Shown piece after piece: positions 16,275 to 26,600 of a DNA stretch of 64,000 nucleotides; the first letter of the stretch is position 1; each line of letters begins with the position of its first letter. The position numbers and the translations under genes are program-made. The notes under the pieces were generated by a model. It was given only the letters and a program-made list of their open reading frames with translations, was not told the DNA's origin and ran no database searches. Location of the stretch: positions 5,394,001 through 5,458,000 of the forward strand of contig NZ_LT607410.1 of assembly GCF_900091515.1 (NCBI RefSeq), given 5' to 3'. The stretch comes from Micromonospora purpureochromogenes. GTDB lineage: Bacteria; Actinomycetota; Actinomycetes; Mycobacteriales; Micromonosporaceae.

Positions 16275-17858
16275 GTGACCCCCACTGCCCACCTCGTCCG
16301 CCGGGTCCGGCTCACCCTCGCCGGGCTCGCTGCGGCGGCGCTGCTCGCCGCCGGGTGCACGCTGCCGGCCCTCGCGCCGCGCACCGAGACGCAGGGCGGG
16401 GCCGCGGCGCCGGGCAGCGCCCCGACCTGGCGGGACTGCCCGGACGTCGCGGAGGACCTGGTGGGGCGCGGCGCGCCGGGGATGCGGTACGAGTGCGCGA
16501 AGATCGCCGTACCGCGCAACTGGGGCACCGGCGGCGGCGCGACCGCCGGCCCGGGCGGCGGGGAGACGTTCGAGATCTCGCTGCTGCGGGCCCGCTCGTC
16601 GAAGCAGCGGAACCGGATCGGCTCCCTCGTGATCAACCCGGGCGGGCCGGGCGGGTCCGGCGTGGACACCGCCGTCTACCTCTCCTTCGGGCAGGCGTTC
16701 GGCGGGCTGCCCGCCTCGATCACCGACCGGTTCGACATCGTCGGGTTCGACCCCCGCGGGGTGGCCCGGTCCAGCCCGCTCAAGTGCATCTCCGACGCCG
16801 ACCTGGACACCAGCTTCGGCTTCGACCCCGACCCGGCCAGCCAGGAGTTGTTCGACGACTACGTCGCGCTGAACCGGAAGATCGGCACCGGCTGCGGCGA
16901 CAAGTACGGCGACCAGTTGCCGCTCTACGGCACCGAGCAGGCCGCCCGGGACGTGGACGCGGTACGCGCGGCGGTCGGCGACGAGAAGCTGACCTACCTG
17001 GGCTACTCGTACGGCACCCTGCTCGGCGCCACGTACGCACAGCTCTACCCGCAGCGGGTGCGCGCGCTGGTGCTCGACGGCGCGGTCGACCCGCAGCAGA
17101 AGCTGATAGCCGGCTCGGAAAGTCAGGCCAAGGGGTTCGAGCGTGCGTTCGGCAACTTCACCCGCTGGTGCGCGGCCAACGCCGGCCGCTGCCCGATCGC
17201 GCCGGACGCCCGGGCGGCGGTGACCGCCGCGATCGACAAGGCGAAGGTCTCGCCGGTGCGCGGCGCCGGCGGCCGGGAGGCCACCTCGGGCTGGGTCTTC
17301 TACGCGGTCATCTCCTCGCTCTACACGGAGTCGGGCTGGGAGGAACTGGGCCGGGCGATCGACAAGCTCGAGGGCGGCGACCCGGCCGACGTGTTCCGGC
17401 TCGCCGACACGTACGCCGGCCGGGAGGAGGACGGGCACTACTCGAACCTCTTCGACGCCAACCTGACCATCAACTGCGCCGACGAGACGGAGAAGCCGAG
17501 CCTGGAGCAGATCCGGCAGTTGCAGTCGCAGTGGCGGCAGAAGTACCCGCTGTTCGGGCCGGCCCTGGCGGTCGGAATGCTGGGCTGCGCCCAGTGGCCG
17601 GGGCAGCGGGATCCGTACCCGACCGGCAAGGCCGTCGGCGCGCCGCCGATCCTGGTGGTCGGCACCACCGGCGACCCGGCCACCCCGTACGAGCAGACGC
17701 CGCGGCTGGCCTCGATGCTGGGCGTGGGGCGGGTGCTGACCTGGGAGGGCGAGGGGCACACCGCCTACCCGCAGACGACCTGCATCACGAACGCGGTGGA
17801 CGCTTACCTGATCTCCTTGACCGTTCCCAGAGAGGGGCTGCGCTGTCCGGCGCGTTGA
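16275..17858 (+). CDS. Secreted alpha/beta hydrolase, tripeptidyl aminopeptidase-like lipoprotein
   Basis: 527 residues. The signal peptide ends in a lipobox (LLAAGC). The hydrolase fold has the oxyanion region NPGGPGGSGVD, nucleophile elbow GYSYGT, a late Asp in TTGDPATPYEQ and the catalytic His in EGEGHTAYPQ. Layout matches the SlpD/SlpE/TAP family that cleaves N-terminal tripeptides outside the cell. A GGAGG sits 8 nt before GTG 16275. The 3' end overlaps the convergent K+ channel gene by 74 bp. Confidence 0.85.
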   Translation: MTPTAHLVRRVRLTLAGLAAAALLAAGCTLPALAPRTETQGGAAAPGSAPTWRDCPDVAEDLVGRGAPGMRYECAKIAVPRNWGTGGGATAGPGGGETFEISLLRARSSKQRNRIGSLVINPGGPGGSGVDTAVYLSFGQAFGGLPASITDRFDIVGFDPRGVARSSPLKCISDADLDTSFGFDPDPASQELFDDYVALNRKIGTGCGDKYGDQLPLYGTEQAARDVDAVRAAVGDEKLTYLGYSYGTLLGATYAQLYPQRVRALVLDGAVDPQQKLIAGSESQAKGFERAFGNFTRWCAANAGRCPIAPDARAAVTAAIDKAKVSPVRGAGGREATSGWVFYAVISSLYTESGWEELGRAIDKLEGGDPADVFRLADTYAGREEDGHYSNLFDANLTINCADETEKPSLEQIRQLQSQWRQKYPLFGPALAVGMLGCAQWPGQRDPYPTGKAVGAPPILVVGTTGDPATPYEQTPRLASMLGVGRVLTWEGEGHTAYPQTTCITNAVDAYLISLTVPREGLRCPAR

Positions 17859-18297
17859 GCGGCTGACGCGGCTCCGGGTGGGGCACCTCGATGCCCTGCC
17901 GCGTGGCCAACTCCTCCAGCAGGGCCCGCATCCGGCGAACGTCGTTCTTCAACTCCTCCTGCTCGTCGTGTTCGAAGGCGTCGTCGTCGACGATGAGGCG
18001 GCTGGCGAAGTGCGCGGTGATCAGCGGGATGACCAGCAGCACCATCGTCGAGATGAGCAGCGCGGCGAGGAAACGCCCCGCCCAGGTGGTCGGTGAGATG
18101 TCGCCGTACCCGACGGTGGAGGCGGTGACGACAGCCCACCAGACGGCGTCGGCGGCGCTGGCGTTCTCCACCTGGCCGTAGATGACGCCGGCCACCACGA
18201 TCATCAGCAGGTACGAGATGATCAGCGTCCGCGGCGAGTTGGCGAACCAGACCAGTCCCCGGTAGATCCACCGGAAGGGCAGCAGCAGGGGCTCCAT
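17785..18297 (-). CDS. Two-transmembrane potassium channel protein
   Basis: 170 residues from ATG 18297 (complement). Two hydrophobic helices (about 21-41 and 75-95) flank a pore loop with the K+ selectivity filter STVGYGD. The C-terminal part is charged (FEHDEQEELKNDVRRMRALLEELA, in two helical turns) and probably coiled coil. No RCK domain is present. The last ~25 codons overlap the convergent hydrolase gene. Confidence 0.9.
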   Translation of the reverse strand: MEPLLLPFRWIYRGLVWFANSPRTLIISYLLMIVVAGVIYGQVENASAADAVWWAVVTASTVGYGDISPTTWAGRFLAALLISTMVLLVIPLITAHFASRLIVDDDAFEHDEQEELKNDVRRMRALLEELATRQGIEVPHPEPRQPLNAPDSAAPLWERSRRSGKRPPRS

Positions 18298-18370
18298 GCC
18301 GCACCATGCTGCCCGCTCCGGGCAACCCACGCCCGCACATCGTCGAGTGTCGCTGTGGCAGGCTGCGGCC

Positions 18371-18823
18371 ATGAGTGACGTGATCTTCCGGGAGGCGGTC
18401 CGGGCGGACCTGCCCGCCGTCATCGCCCTGCTCGCCGACGACGTGCTCGGCAAGGCACGGGACTTCACCGAGGTCGACGAGGCGTACGAGCGGGCCTTCG
18501 CCGACATCACCGCCGACCTGCGCAACCACCTGATCGTCGCCGACGAGGCGGGCGAGCTGGTGGGCTGCATGCAGATCACGTACATCCCGGGGCTGGGCCG
18601 GCACGGCGCCGAGCGCTCCCTGATCGAGTCGGTACGGGTCCGCTCCGACCTGCGCGGGCGGGGGCTGGGCCGGCGGATGATGGAGTGGGCGGTCGACCAG
18701 GCCCGGCAGCGGGGTTGCGCCCTGGTCCAGCTCACCACCGACAAGACCCGCGCCGACGCCCACCGCTTCTACCGCAGCCTGGGCTTCGTCGCCAGCCACG
18801 AGGGCATGAAACTCCCCCTCTGA
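18371..18823 (+). CDS. GNAT family N-acetyltransferase
   Basis: 150 residues. Motif A is VRVRSDLRGRGLGRRMMEWA (R-x-x-G-x-G); the C-terminus HRFYRSLGFVASHEGMKLPL is characteristic. An extended middle segment (ADDVLGKARDFTEVDEAYERAF, across a turn) resembles GNATs acting on small molecules. Substrate unknown. Divergent from the channel gene with 73 bp between starts. Confidence 0.85.
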   Translation: MSDVIFREAVRADLPAVIALLADDVLGKARDFTEVDEAYERAFADITADLRNHLIVADEAGELVGCMQITYIPGLGRHGAERSLIESVRVRSDLRGRGLGRRMMEWAVDQARQRGCALVQLTTDKTRADAHRFYRSLGFVASHEGMKLPL

Positions 18824-19213
18824 GGCGCCAGCCGCCGACCCGCCCGGAAGTCCGCCTGCGGCGCGGCGCGGCACGGCGCGGGCCCACCGGATGACATCGA
18901 CGCCCTTTGGAACTGATGTCGTAAACGATTCACCGGCAGGCCGCCGAAAGCCCCCGACCCGTTCCCCCGGCCACTCCGGCACGACGTCGGGAGGCATCCC
19001 GGTCGAAGGCCGACCGGCGTCGCTCCGGGCTGATCCGTTTACGACATCAGCTCCAAAGCGACCGACCGCCCCTTCCGGAGGCGGAGCGGCCACCCCGGCA
19101 GAGCGCCACCCCGGCGCAGCCGCCACCCCGGCCACCCCGGCCAGCCGCCCGACCAAGCCAGACCCCGCCGGCATCATCCCCGGACCGTGCCGGCGCAGCG
19201 GCGCCGAGATGGC
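18824..19213. other. 390-bp intergenic region with a family-2 inverted repeat
   Basis: No credible gene. It separates a rightward GNAT from the leftward ABC operon's end (convergent). The notable content is a long inverted repeat (18905-18932 and 19031-19058). Its ~100-bp internal segment and the Ala/Pro-coding-like, C-rich DNA to the right show no protein I recognise. Confidence 0.6.
18905..19058. repeat. Dispersed inverted repeat, family 2, copy A
   Basis: Arms 18905-18932 and 19031-19058 share CTTTGGA-CTGATGTCGT and AAACG with one substitution and a small indel. The ~98-bp interior is unlike a terminator loop. Copy B is at 61780-61862. Confidence 0.8.
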
Positions 19214-19936
19214 TCAGGCGTCCACCAGGTGGCCGTCGCGCAGGGTGAGGGTGCGGTCGGCCAGCTCGATGAGGGCCGGGTCGTGCGTGGCGACCAGGGC
19301 CGTCATGCCCCGGGCGTGCACCACGGCGCGCAGCAGGTCCATGATGGAGCGCCCGGTCTCCGAGTCGAGCTGGCCGGTCGGCTCGTCGGCGATCAGCAGG
19401 GCCGGCTCGTTGGCTAGGGCCCGGGCGACCGCCACCCGCTGCTGCTGGCCGCCGGAGAGCTCGTACGGCCGCTGCGCGGCGTGCCCGCCCAGCCCGACCA
19501 GCTCCAGCAGCACGGCCACCCGCTCCTCCCGTTCCGCCGCCGGCACCCGGGCCAGCCGCAGCGGCACGCCGACGTTCTCCGCGGCGGAGAGGATCGGCAC
19601 CAGCCCGAAGGTCTGGAACACGAAGCCCACCGTGCCCCGGCGCAGCCGCAGCAGCTCGGCCTCACCGGCGGCGGTCACGTCGTGCCCGGCCACCCGCACC
19701 CGGCCACTGTCCGGCCGGTCCAGCCCGCCGACCAGGTTCAGCAGGGTGGTCTTGCCGGCGCCCGAGCGGCCCCGGACGGCCACCAGCTCACCCCGGCCGG
19801 CCACGAAGGAGACGTCGCGCACCGCGTGCACGGCGTGCTCACCCCGGCCGAAGGTCCGGCTCACCCCCTCCACCCGGACCACCTCGTCGACGAGGGCCGT
19901 GGCACCGGCCCGGCCGGCGGAAAGCTGCTCGCTCAT
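19214..19936 (-). CDS. ABC transporter ATP-binding protein (LolD/MacB-type)
   Basis: 240 residues. Walker A GRSGAGKTTLL, Q-loop FVFQTFGL, signature LSGGQQQRVAVARAL, Walker B LLIADEPTGQLD and H-loop THD are all present. It belongs to the family that powers FtsX-type mechanotransmission exporters. Last gene of a four-gene leftward operon: it overlaps the preceding ATPase gene by 4 nt. Confidence 0.9.
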   Translation of the reverse strand: MSEQLSAGRAGATALVDEVVRVEGVSRTFGRGEHAVHAVRDVSFVAGRGELVAVRGRSGAGKTTLLNLVGGLDRPDSGRVRVAGHDVTAAGEAELLRLRRGTVGFVFQTFGLVPILSAAENVGVPLRLARVPAAEREERVAVLLELVGLGGHAAQRPYELSGGQQQRVAVARALANEPALLIADEPTGQLDSETGRSIMDLLRAVVHARGMTALVATHDPALIELADRTLTLRDGHLVDA

Positions 19937-20931
19937 GCGTCACTCCCGTTCGGTTCCGGCGTGCGGTCGCCGGGGCGGACCTCGACGTGGTCCGGTTCGA
20001 GGTTGAGGCGGACCCGGTCGCGCAGCGCCAACGCGTCGACGAAGGACGCCGGCAGCTGCATCCGGCCGGCCCGGTCGAGCACGGCGTACTCCTCGCTGAC
20101 CAGCTCGGTGCTGCCGTCGGCGCCGATCCGCGCCGTCCGGCGTACCTCGGAGGAGGTCCGGCCGTCGCGGATCGCGACGGTCCGGCGGACCTGGGTGGCC
20201 ACGGCCTGGTCGTGGGTGACCACCACGATCGTCACGCCCAGCTCCGCGTTGATGGTGCGCAGCGCGGCGAAGACCTCCGCACCGGTGGCCTCGTCGAGCT
20301 CACCGGTCGGCTCGTCGGCGAAGAGCACCTCCGGGTCGTTGGCCACCGCCACCGCCACCGCGCAGCGCTGCTGTTCACCGCCGCTGAGCTGGCCGGGGCG
20401 CCGGTCGGCGCAGTAGCCCACCCCGACCAGGTCCAGCAGCTCCTCGGCCCGCCGCCGCCGGGCCCGCCCGCCGCCGGCCCGGCCGGCCAGCTTCATCGGC
20501 AGCTCGACGTTCTCCCGCGCGGTCAGGTACGGCAGCAGGTTCCGGCCGGTCTGCTGCCAGACGAAGCCGACCACGTCCCGCCGGTAGCTCAACCGTCGCC
20601 GGTTGGAGAGGGCGAGCAGGTCGTAGTCGGCGACCCGGGCGATCCCGGCGGTCGGCGTGTCCAGCCCGGACAGGATGTTGAGCAGCGTCGACTTCCCGGA
20701 GCCGGACGCGCCGACGATCGCCACCAGCTCGCCCCGGTCGATGACCAGGTCGAGCCCCTGCAGGGCGACCACCTCCACCCCCTCGGTCTTGAAGATGCGG
20801 ACCAGGCCGTCGCAGACGATGTGCCCGCGCAGGCGGTCCTGCCCGCCGGCCCGCTCGGCCGCGCGCTGCGCGGCCCGCCGCTGCAACGCGGCGAGATCCG
20901 GTACGGCGGACGTCTCGGCGGTAGCGGTCAT
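19933..20931 (-). CDS. ABC transporter ATP-binding protein with C-terminal AbrB-like domain
   Basis: 332 residues. The ATPase core (about 35-265) has Walker A GASGSGKSTLL, Q-loop VGFVWQQTGRNLLPYL, signature LSGGEQQRCAV, Walker B EVLFADEPTGELD and THDQ. An unusual tail follows: about residues 275-320 read YAVLDRAGRMQLP, then ASFVDALALRDRVRLNLE and DHVEVRP. That fits the SpoVT-AbrB swapped-hairpin consensus (DxxGRhxhP...hGhxxGDxVxL) apart from the Gly-Asp pair. In this family such tails bind DNA or mediate dimerisation. One nt separates it from the permease stop upstream. Confidence 0.85.
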   Translation of the reverse strand: MTATAETSAVPDLAALQRRAAQRAAERAGGQDRLRGHIVCDGLVRIFKTEGVEVVALQGLDLVIDRGELVAIVGASGSGKSTLLNILSGLDTPTAGIARVADYDLLALSNRRRLSYRRDVVGFVWQQTGRNLLPYLTARENVELPMKLAGRAGGGRARRRRAEELLDLVGVGYCADRRPGQLSGGEQQRCAVAVAVANDPEVLFADEPTGELDEATGAEVFAALRTINAELGVTIVVVTHDQAVATQVRRTVAIRDGRTSSEVRRTARIGADGSTELVSEEYAVLDRAGRMQLPASFVDALALRDRVRLNLEPDHVEVRPGDRTPEPNGSDA

Positions 20932-20932
20932 C

Positions 20933-23680
20933 TCAGCTCTCCTCTCCGAGCCGGAGCACCTCGCCGAGGCGCATCCGACGGTTGTTCACGGCCTCGACCG
21001 CGACGGCGAAGGCCAGCGCCAGCAGGGCCAGCCCGAGCACCCCGACCACCAGGCCGGGTTCGAAACGCACCGTCACCGGCGCCCCGCCGGTGAACGCGGA
21101 CAGCCCCAGCACCGGGTTCAGCAGCACCGGCAGCAGGGCGCCCACCACGGCGCCGGTCAGCACCGAGACCACCACCAGCGGGGCGAGTTCCACCAGCAGC
21201 AGGCCCCGCCACTGCCGGCGGGACAGCCCCATCGTGCGCAGCCGGGACAGCACCTGCGCCCGACCGCGGGCGCCCGCGAGCACCGCGAACGCCAGCGCGA
21301 GCAGGCCCAGGACGCCGCCGCCGGCCGCGCCGGTGGCGAAGCCGAAGACGAGCAGCCCGTTGACCCCGCTGCCGCCCAGCCGCTCCCGCTCGGCCGCCCA
21401 GGTCGTCACCTGCGGGGGCAGCGGTCGCTTCCCGCCGGTCACCGCGCCGCTGGTCTGGTAGCGGGTCTGTCCCTCCTCGGCGACCCGCCCGAGCGCCGCC
21501 GGGTCGACGGTGGCGTCCCCCGCGGCGAGCAGGAACCCGGTCGGCGCGAGCGGATGCGGGGCGTTGGCGGGCAGCCCCGGCCAGGGCAGCACCAGGAACC
21601 GTCCGGTCCCGCCCGGGATCAGCGGGAACTCCTCCGCCGTGCCGGCGACCCGGAACGGCAGCCGGTTGCCCTGCACGTCCACCCAGCCGGGCCGGCGACC
21701 CGCGCCGTCGGCGAGTTCCGCGTCGGCGAGGGCGGCGGCGAAGTCCGGCGACACCAGCGCGGGCAGCGCCGTCGCGACGTCCCCGCCGGCCCGCAGCGCG
21801 GCGGACACCGCCAGGTCGAGCCCCGAGCGCCGGGCCACCTCCGCGAAACCGGCGGGCTCCACCAGCAGCACGTACGCCTCGCCGGCCCCGCCGGGGCTGC
21901 CGTCGGAGTCGGCGTAGAGCCGCTGGCCGGGGGTGGCCAGCACGGGGGTGACCGCCCGGATCCCGGGGAGTCCGGCCAGCTCGGTCGCCGTGTCCGGGGC
22001 GAACCGGTCGCCGCTGACCAGGGCGTCGGCCGGCACCGTTCGGGTGACCGCCCGGTCCCGCCCGTCCTCGATGCCGACGGCGAGCACCCCGCAGAAGGCC
22101 GCCGTGGCGACCGCCAGCACGACCACCACCAGCGGCCCGGCCACCCCGGCCCGACCGGCGCGGGCGGTGCCGAGGAAGGCGACCGCGCCGCGCGCCCGCG
22201 CGGCCAGCCGGCTGAACAGCCGCAACGGCCACGGGTACGCGCGCAGCGCCAGCAGCGCGGCGGCGATCGCGAGCAGCACCGGCACCGACACCAGCAGCGG
22301 GTCCACCTCGTCGCCGAGGGCGAGTCCCCGGCGGCGCAGTAGGAACGCGGCGAGCGCCGCCAGGCCGACCACGGTGACCTCGACGGTGAGCCGGCCCGCG
22401 CCACCCCGGGCGCGCAGCAGGTCCCCCCGACCACCGCCGACCCGCTGGCCGGTCAGCACCGCCACCGGCAGCGCCAGGGTGGCGAGCACCGCCGCCGCCA
22501 CGGTCAGCCGGCTCGCCGCGTCGGGTGTGCCGGCGCCCAGCGGGTCGGCGGGAAGCAGGCCGCCGAGCAGCCACCCGGCCACCGCGGCGACCGGCACCAC
22601 CAGCAGCGACTCGGCCAGGCCGCGCCGGACCACGGCGGTGGTCGAGCCGCCCCGGGCACGCAGCAGCAGGTACTCGTCGCGGCGGCGGCGCACCGCCAGC
22701 CGGGCGGCGAGCACGGTGAGGCCGGCGAGGGTGGCGAGCACCCCGGCGGCGATGACGGTCAGCAGCGTACGGGCGGCGGCGAGCGAGTGCGCGTACTGCC
22801 GCAATGGGATGTCGGCGCCCTGGGCGAGCAGCAGCCCGGCGGGGCGCTCACGGTCCAGTTGGGCGACGCCGTCGACCACCGCGTCGAGGCGACCCGGGGT
22901 GAGCCGCTCGGGATTCATCCGGTAGCGCCAGCTGAAGCCGACCGCCCAGCCGGCCGCCGCCCGATCGTCGAAGCCGGCGTCGTCGGTCAGCCCCACCATC
23001 TGGAAGGGCTGACCGTCGCCGACCGGTGGGGTGAGCAGCAGCGCCAAGGGGAGCGCGTCCCAGGCGCCGCTCTCGGCGTCGACGGGCCGGAACAGGCCGA
23101 CCACCGCGACGGTCGTGGCGGCGTACTCCCGGCCGTCGGGGGCGTGCAGCGCCAGGTGCAGCCGGCTGCCGGCGCGCAGGCCGAGCTGCCGGGCGACCGG
23201 TTCGGCGAGCACGGTCTCCACCGGCGCGGCGCGGTCCGCCCCCTCGCCCGGCCAGCGGCCGTCGACCAGGGTGGCCGACTCCCGCAGCCCGGTCATGGTG
23301 CGCAGGCTGAGGTCGATCAGCCCCTTGTCGGTGAGTTCCGGCCCGGTCAGCCGGCCGAACTCGGTGTCGGCGACGTACCAGCGCTCGTCGACCACCTCGC
23401 GCACCGGCGCGGGCATCTGCCCCGCCAGCGAGTCCAGGGTGGCCCGCTGGGTGGCCGCCACCCCCGGTGCCGGCTGCGGCTGCGCGGGCCGGGTGTAGAG
23501 CAGGTCGCGCCGGGGTCCGGGCAGGTCGGCCAACTGCTCGCGCAACCCCTGGCCGGAGAGCCGGTCCGCGATCCGCGGCATCCCGGTGACCAGCAGCGCG
23601 GTGACCAGCGCCAGCACGGCGAGGAGCAGGAAGTGCCCCCCGTACGCGCGCACCCGGTGCAGCACGGCCAGGACGCTCAT
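20933..23680 (-). CDS. FtsX-like ABC transporter permease
   Basis: 915 residues from ATG 23680 (complement). An N-terminal transmembrane helix (about 15-35) is followed by a large extracytoplasmic domain (about 40-270). Groups of helices come next, near 285-420 and, after a second external domain, at about 770-900. This is the duplicated FtsX layout of MacB/YknZ-like permeases. It overlaps the upstream permease by 4 nt (ATGA) and stops 1 nt before the ATPase start. Substrate unknown; candidates are lipids, peptides or antibiotics. Confidence 0.85.
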   Translation of the reverse strand: MSVLAVLHRVRAYGGHFLLLAVLALVTALLVTGMPRIADRLSGQGLREQLADLPGPRRDLLYTRPAQPQPAPGVAATQRATLDSLAGQMPAPVREVVDERWYVADTEFGRLTGPELTDKGLIDLSLRTMTGLRESATLVDGRWPGEGADRAAPVETVLAEPVARQLGLRAGSRLHLALHAPDGREYAATTVAVVGLFRPVDAESGAWDALPLALLLTPPVGDGQPFQMVGLTDDAGFDDRAAAGWAVGFSWRYRMNPERLTPGRLDAVVDGVAQLDRERPAGLLLAQGADIPLRQYAHSLAAARTLLTVIAAGVLATLAGLTVLAARLAVRRRRDEYLLLRARGGSTTAVVRRGLAESLLVVPVAAVAGWLLGGLLPADPLGAGTPDAASRLTVAAAVLATLALPVAVLTGQRVGGGRGDLLRARGGAGRLTVEVTVVGLAALAAFLLRRRGLALGDEVDPLLVSVPVLLAIAAALLALRAYPWPLRLFSRLAARARGAVAFLGTARAGRAGVAGPLVVVVLAVATAAFCGVLAVGIEDGRDRAVTRTVPADALVSGDRFAPDTATELAGLPGIRAVTPVLATPGQRLYADSDGSPGGAGEAYVLLVEPAGFAEVARRSGLDLAVSAALRAGGDVATALPALVSPDFAAALADAELADGAGRRPGWVDVQGNRLPFRVAGTAEEFPLIPGGTGRFLVLPWPGLPANAPHPLAPTGFLLAAGDATVDPAALGRVAEEGQTRYQTSGAVTGGKRPLPPQVTTWAAERERLGGSGVNGLLVFGFATGAAGGGVLGLLALAFAVLAGARGRAQVLSRLRTMGLSRRQWRGLLLVELAPLVVVSVLTGAVVGALLPVLLNPVLGLSAFTGGAPVTVRFEPGLVVGVLGLALLALAFAVAVEAVNNRRMRLGEVLRLGEES

Positions 23681-26600
23681 CGTTCTCCCCCGATCCGCAG
23701 CCGGGCGGCCGCGACGCGTTGCCGGATGCCGGTGGTCAGGACGGCGCTGAACGCCAGCGCGGCCAGCAGCAGCCCCAGCGCGGTCAGGCCGATCGGCGTC
23801 CAGGGCAGGGTGAAGGCCGCCTCCGGCACGGGCCGGCCGGCGCTCGGGGTGAGGATCACCAGCGGGGCCATGGTGGCGCCCACTCCCGCCCCGACCAGCA
23901 GGCCGACGGCGACCCCGATGCCGGCCAGGAAGGTCTGCTCGGCCAGCAGCGCGCGGGCCAGCAGGGGTGGCCCGGCGCCGAGGGTGTGCAGGACCGCGAA
24001 CTCGCCGAGCCGGTGCCGGGCGGTGGCCCACACGTCCACGGCGAGGCCGACCAGGGCGAGCAGCACCGACCCGAGGGCCGCGGCGAGCAGCCCGGTCCGC
24101 GCGCCCCGCCAGTACGGGTCCCGGGCGGCCTCCGCGGCGGCGGCCCGCCGGTCGAGGACGGTCACCCCGGGCAGCTCCCGGATCGCCGCCGCCGCGGCGG
24201 CGTGCTGACCGGCGTCGGTGCGCAGCCACCACTCCGGCACCGGCCGGACGGTGGCCCGCTGCCGGACCAGCCAGTCCGTGGCGGCGGGCAGGTCGATCAG
24301 CATCGCGCCGCCGGCCTCGACGGCGCCCGGCACCGCGTCCAGTTCGCCGACCACCCGCACCGGCACGGACGCCCCGGAGAGGGCGAGCGGCACGACGTCG
24401 CCGGGCCGGACGTTCAGCGCGGTCAGCACCTGCGGGGTGACCAGCGCCGGCACCGGCGTGTTCGGCCCCGCCGGTACGACGGCGAAGCGGACCGTCGGCT
24501 GCCGGGCGAAGCGGCCGCCCTCGGTCAGCGTGATGGTGTAGTCGGCGTCCACCCCGCCGGGAGTGACGGCGCTCGTCGCCACCGGCGCCTCGCCGACCGC
24601 GTCGACCATCGACCACTCGCCGGTCAGCGCGACCGGCTGGGCGCTGCCCGCCGCGTCGGTCACCCGCAGCCCGTCGACCCGCAGGCCGTAGCCGCGGGCC
24701 GCCGCGTCGCCGGCGTCGGCCTGGAAGCCGGCCACTCGCCAGGCGGCACCGGCGGGCAGGTCGACCGCGAAGGGCACCGGCCGGTCGACCAGGGAGTCGG
24801 TGGTGGCCAGCGGCAGCGCCAGGGCAAGTCCGTCGGCCCGGGTGAGCAGCACCGACACCTGGATCCGCTGGCCGATCACCGGCTCGCGTACCGGGGTGCG
24901 GAGGGTGCCGGTGAGCTGCCGGGCGTCGGCGGGCAGCGGGACACCGGCCGGCGCGCCGCGGTCCCGGGCCAGCCGGCCGAGCAGCTCGTTCGGGGGCTGT
25001 TCGGCGAGGCGGTCGGCGATCAGGGCCACGTCCGGGGCGGCGGCCGCGTCCAGGGCGAGCACGGTGGTCGGCAGGTCGCCGCGGCCCAGGCGCACCTCGT
25101 CCCGCCAGGCCGGCAGCACCCGCTCGGTCCCCGGCACGGCGGCCAGCCCGGCGGACCGGTCCACCGGCGCGGCGCCGCCGCGCTCGACGACCCGCAGGTC
25201 GGCCCCGACGGTGTGGTCGGCCTGGTCGGTGTGCGACCGCTCCCAGGTGCTGACCAGCGACCAGGCCAGGGTGCTGCCGCCGACGGCGAGCGCGAGCAGC
25301 AGCACCGGCCCGGCGTGCGGGCGGCGGCCCGCCTGCCACATGCCGAACATGGTCGCCGTCCACGGTCGCCGGTCGACGAACCGTTCCGCGACCCGGGTGG
25401 CCGGGGGCAGCAGCCGCAGGGCGAGCACCGCCCCGGCCAGCACGCCGAGGGTGGGCGCGACGGCGAGCAGCGGGTCGATCCCGAGCCGACCGGCCGCGCC
25501 GGCCAGCGGCGAGGAGTACTGCCGTAGCTGCGTCCAGGCGAGCAGGGCGAGCAGCACCAGGGCCAGGTCCACCCCGGCCCGCTGCACGGTGGCGGCCCGG
25601 GTGGGGCGGGACCGGGCGGCCATGTCGGCGACGTAGCTGCCGGCGCGGCGCAGGGCCGGCAGCACCATGGCGAGCAGGCAGCCCACCGCCGCGGCGACAG
25701 CGACCGCCCAGACGCCCCCGGCACCGCCGCTGTCCAGCCGGAGGCCGCCCGGGCTCTCGCCGCCGCTGATCCCGCGCAGCGCCGCGCCGGCCAGCGGCGG
25801 CGCGAGCAGCGCGGCCGGCAGCACCACCAGCGTCGCCTCGCGTACGGCGAGGTTGGCGAGCTGGCCCCGGGCGGCTCCGCGGGCGCGCAGCAGCGCGGTC
25901 TGCGCCCGCCGGTCCTCGTTGAGCAGCGCGGCGACCAGCACCAGCGCGTAGCCGCCGAGCACCACGATCAGCAGCAGCGGGGTGAGCAGCGCCGAGCGGC
26001 CCACCAGGTCGGCCCGGCCGAGCCGGTCGATCAGCCGGTCCAGGCCGGTGAGGCTCTGCGCGGAGGAGCCGAGACCGGCCTTCTCGGGCACCTCGACGGC
26101 GGCGACCGCGACCGCCTCCTTCACCTCGGGCAGCCGGCTCGGCGCGACGCTGCGCAGGTCCGGCTCGATTACCCAGGAGATCGAGGTGGAGCCGGGGAAG
26201 GTGCGGGCGAAGTCGGCCGGGTCGAGGGCGAACGGGCCGTACGAGCCGCTGTCGCCGCCGCCGGTGCCGTTCACCCCCGGCGCGAGCTGCCAGTACGCGG
26301 CGGCCGGGTCGCGGGGGCGGAAGATCCCGGCGACCACCACGTCGGCGGCCCGTCCGGAGCTGCGGTCGGTCATCGGCACCCGGGCGCCGGGGGTGAGCCG
26401 CAGCGCGCCGGCGACCCGCTCGGGCACGGTGACCTGGGTCGGGTTCGCCCCGGCGGTGGGCCAGTCGCCGCCGACCAGCTCGGCGTGCGCGGCGAGGCCG
26501 TCGAGGGTGGCCAGGTCGGCGAAGACCGGGTCGTCGGTGCGGGCGGCGCCGAGGTCGCCGGTCAACTCCCGGCCGGTGCCGTGGCGGGCGCCGGACACGG

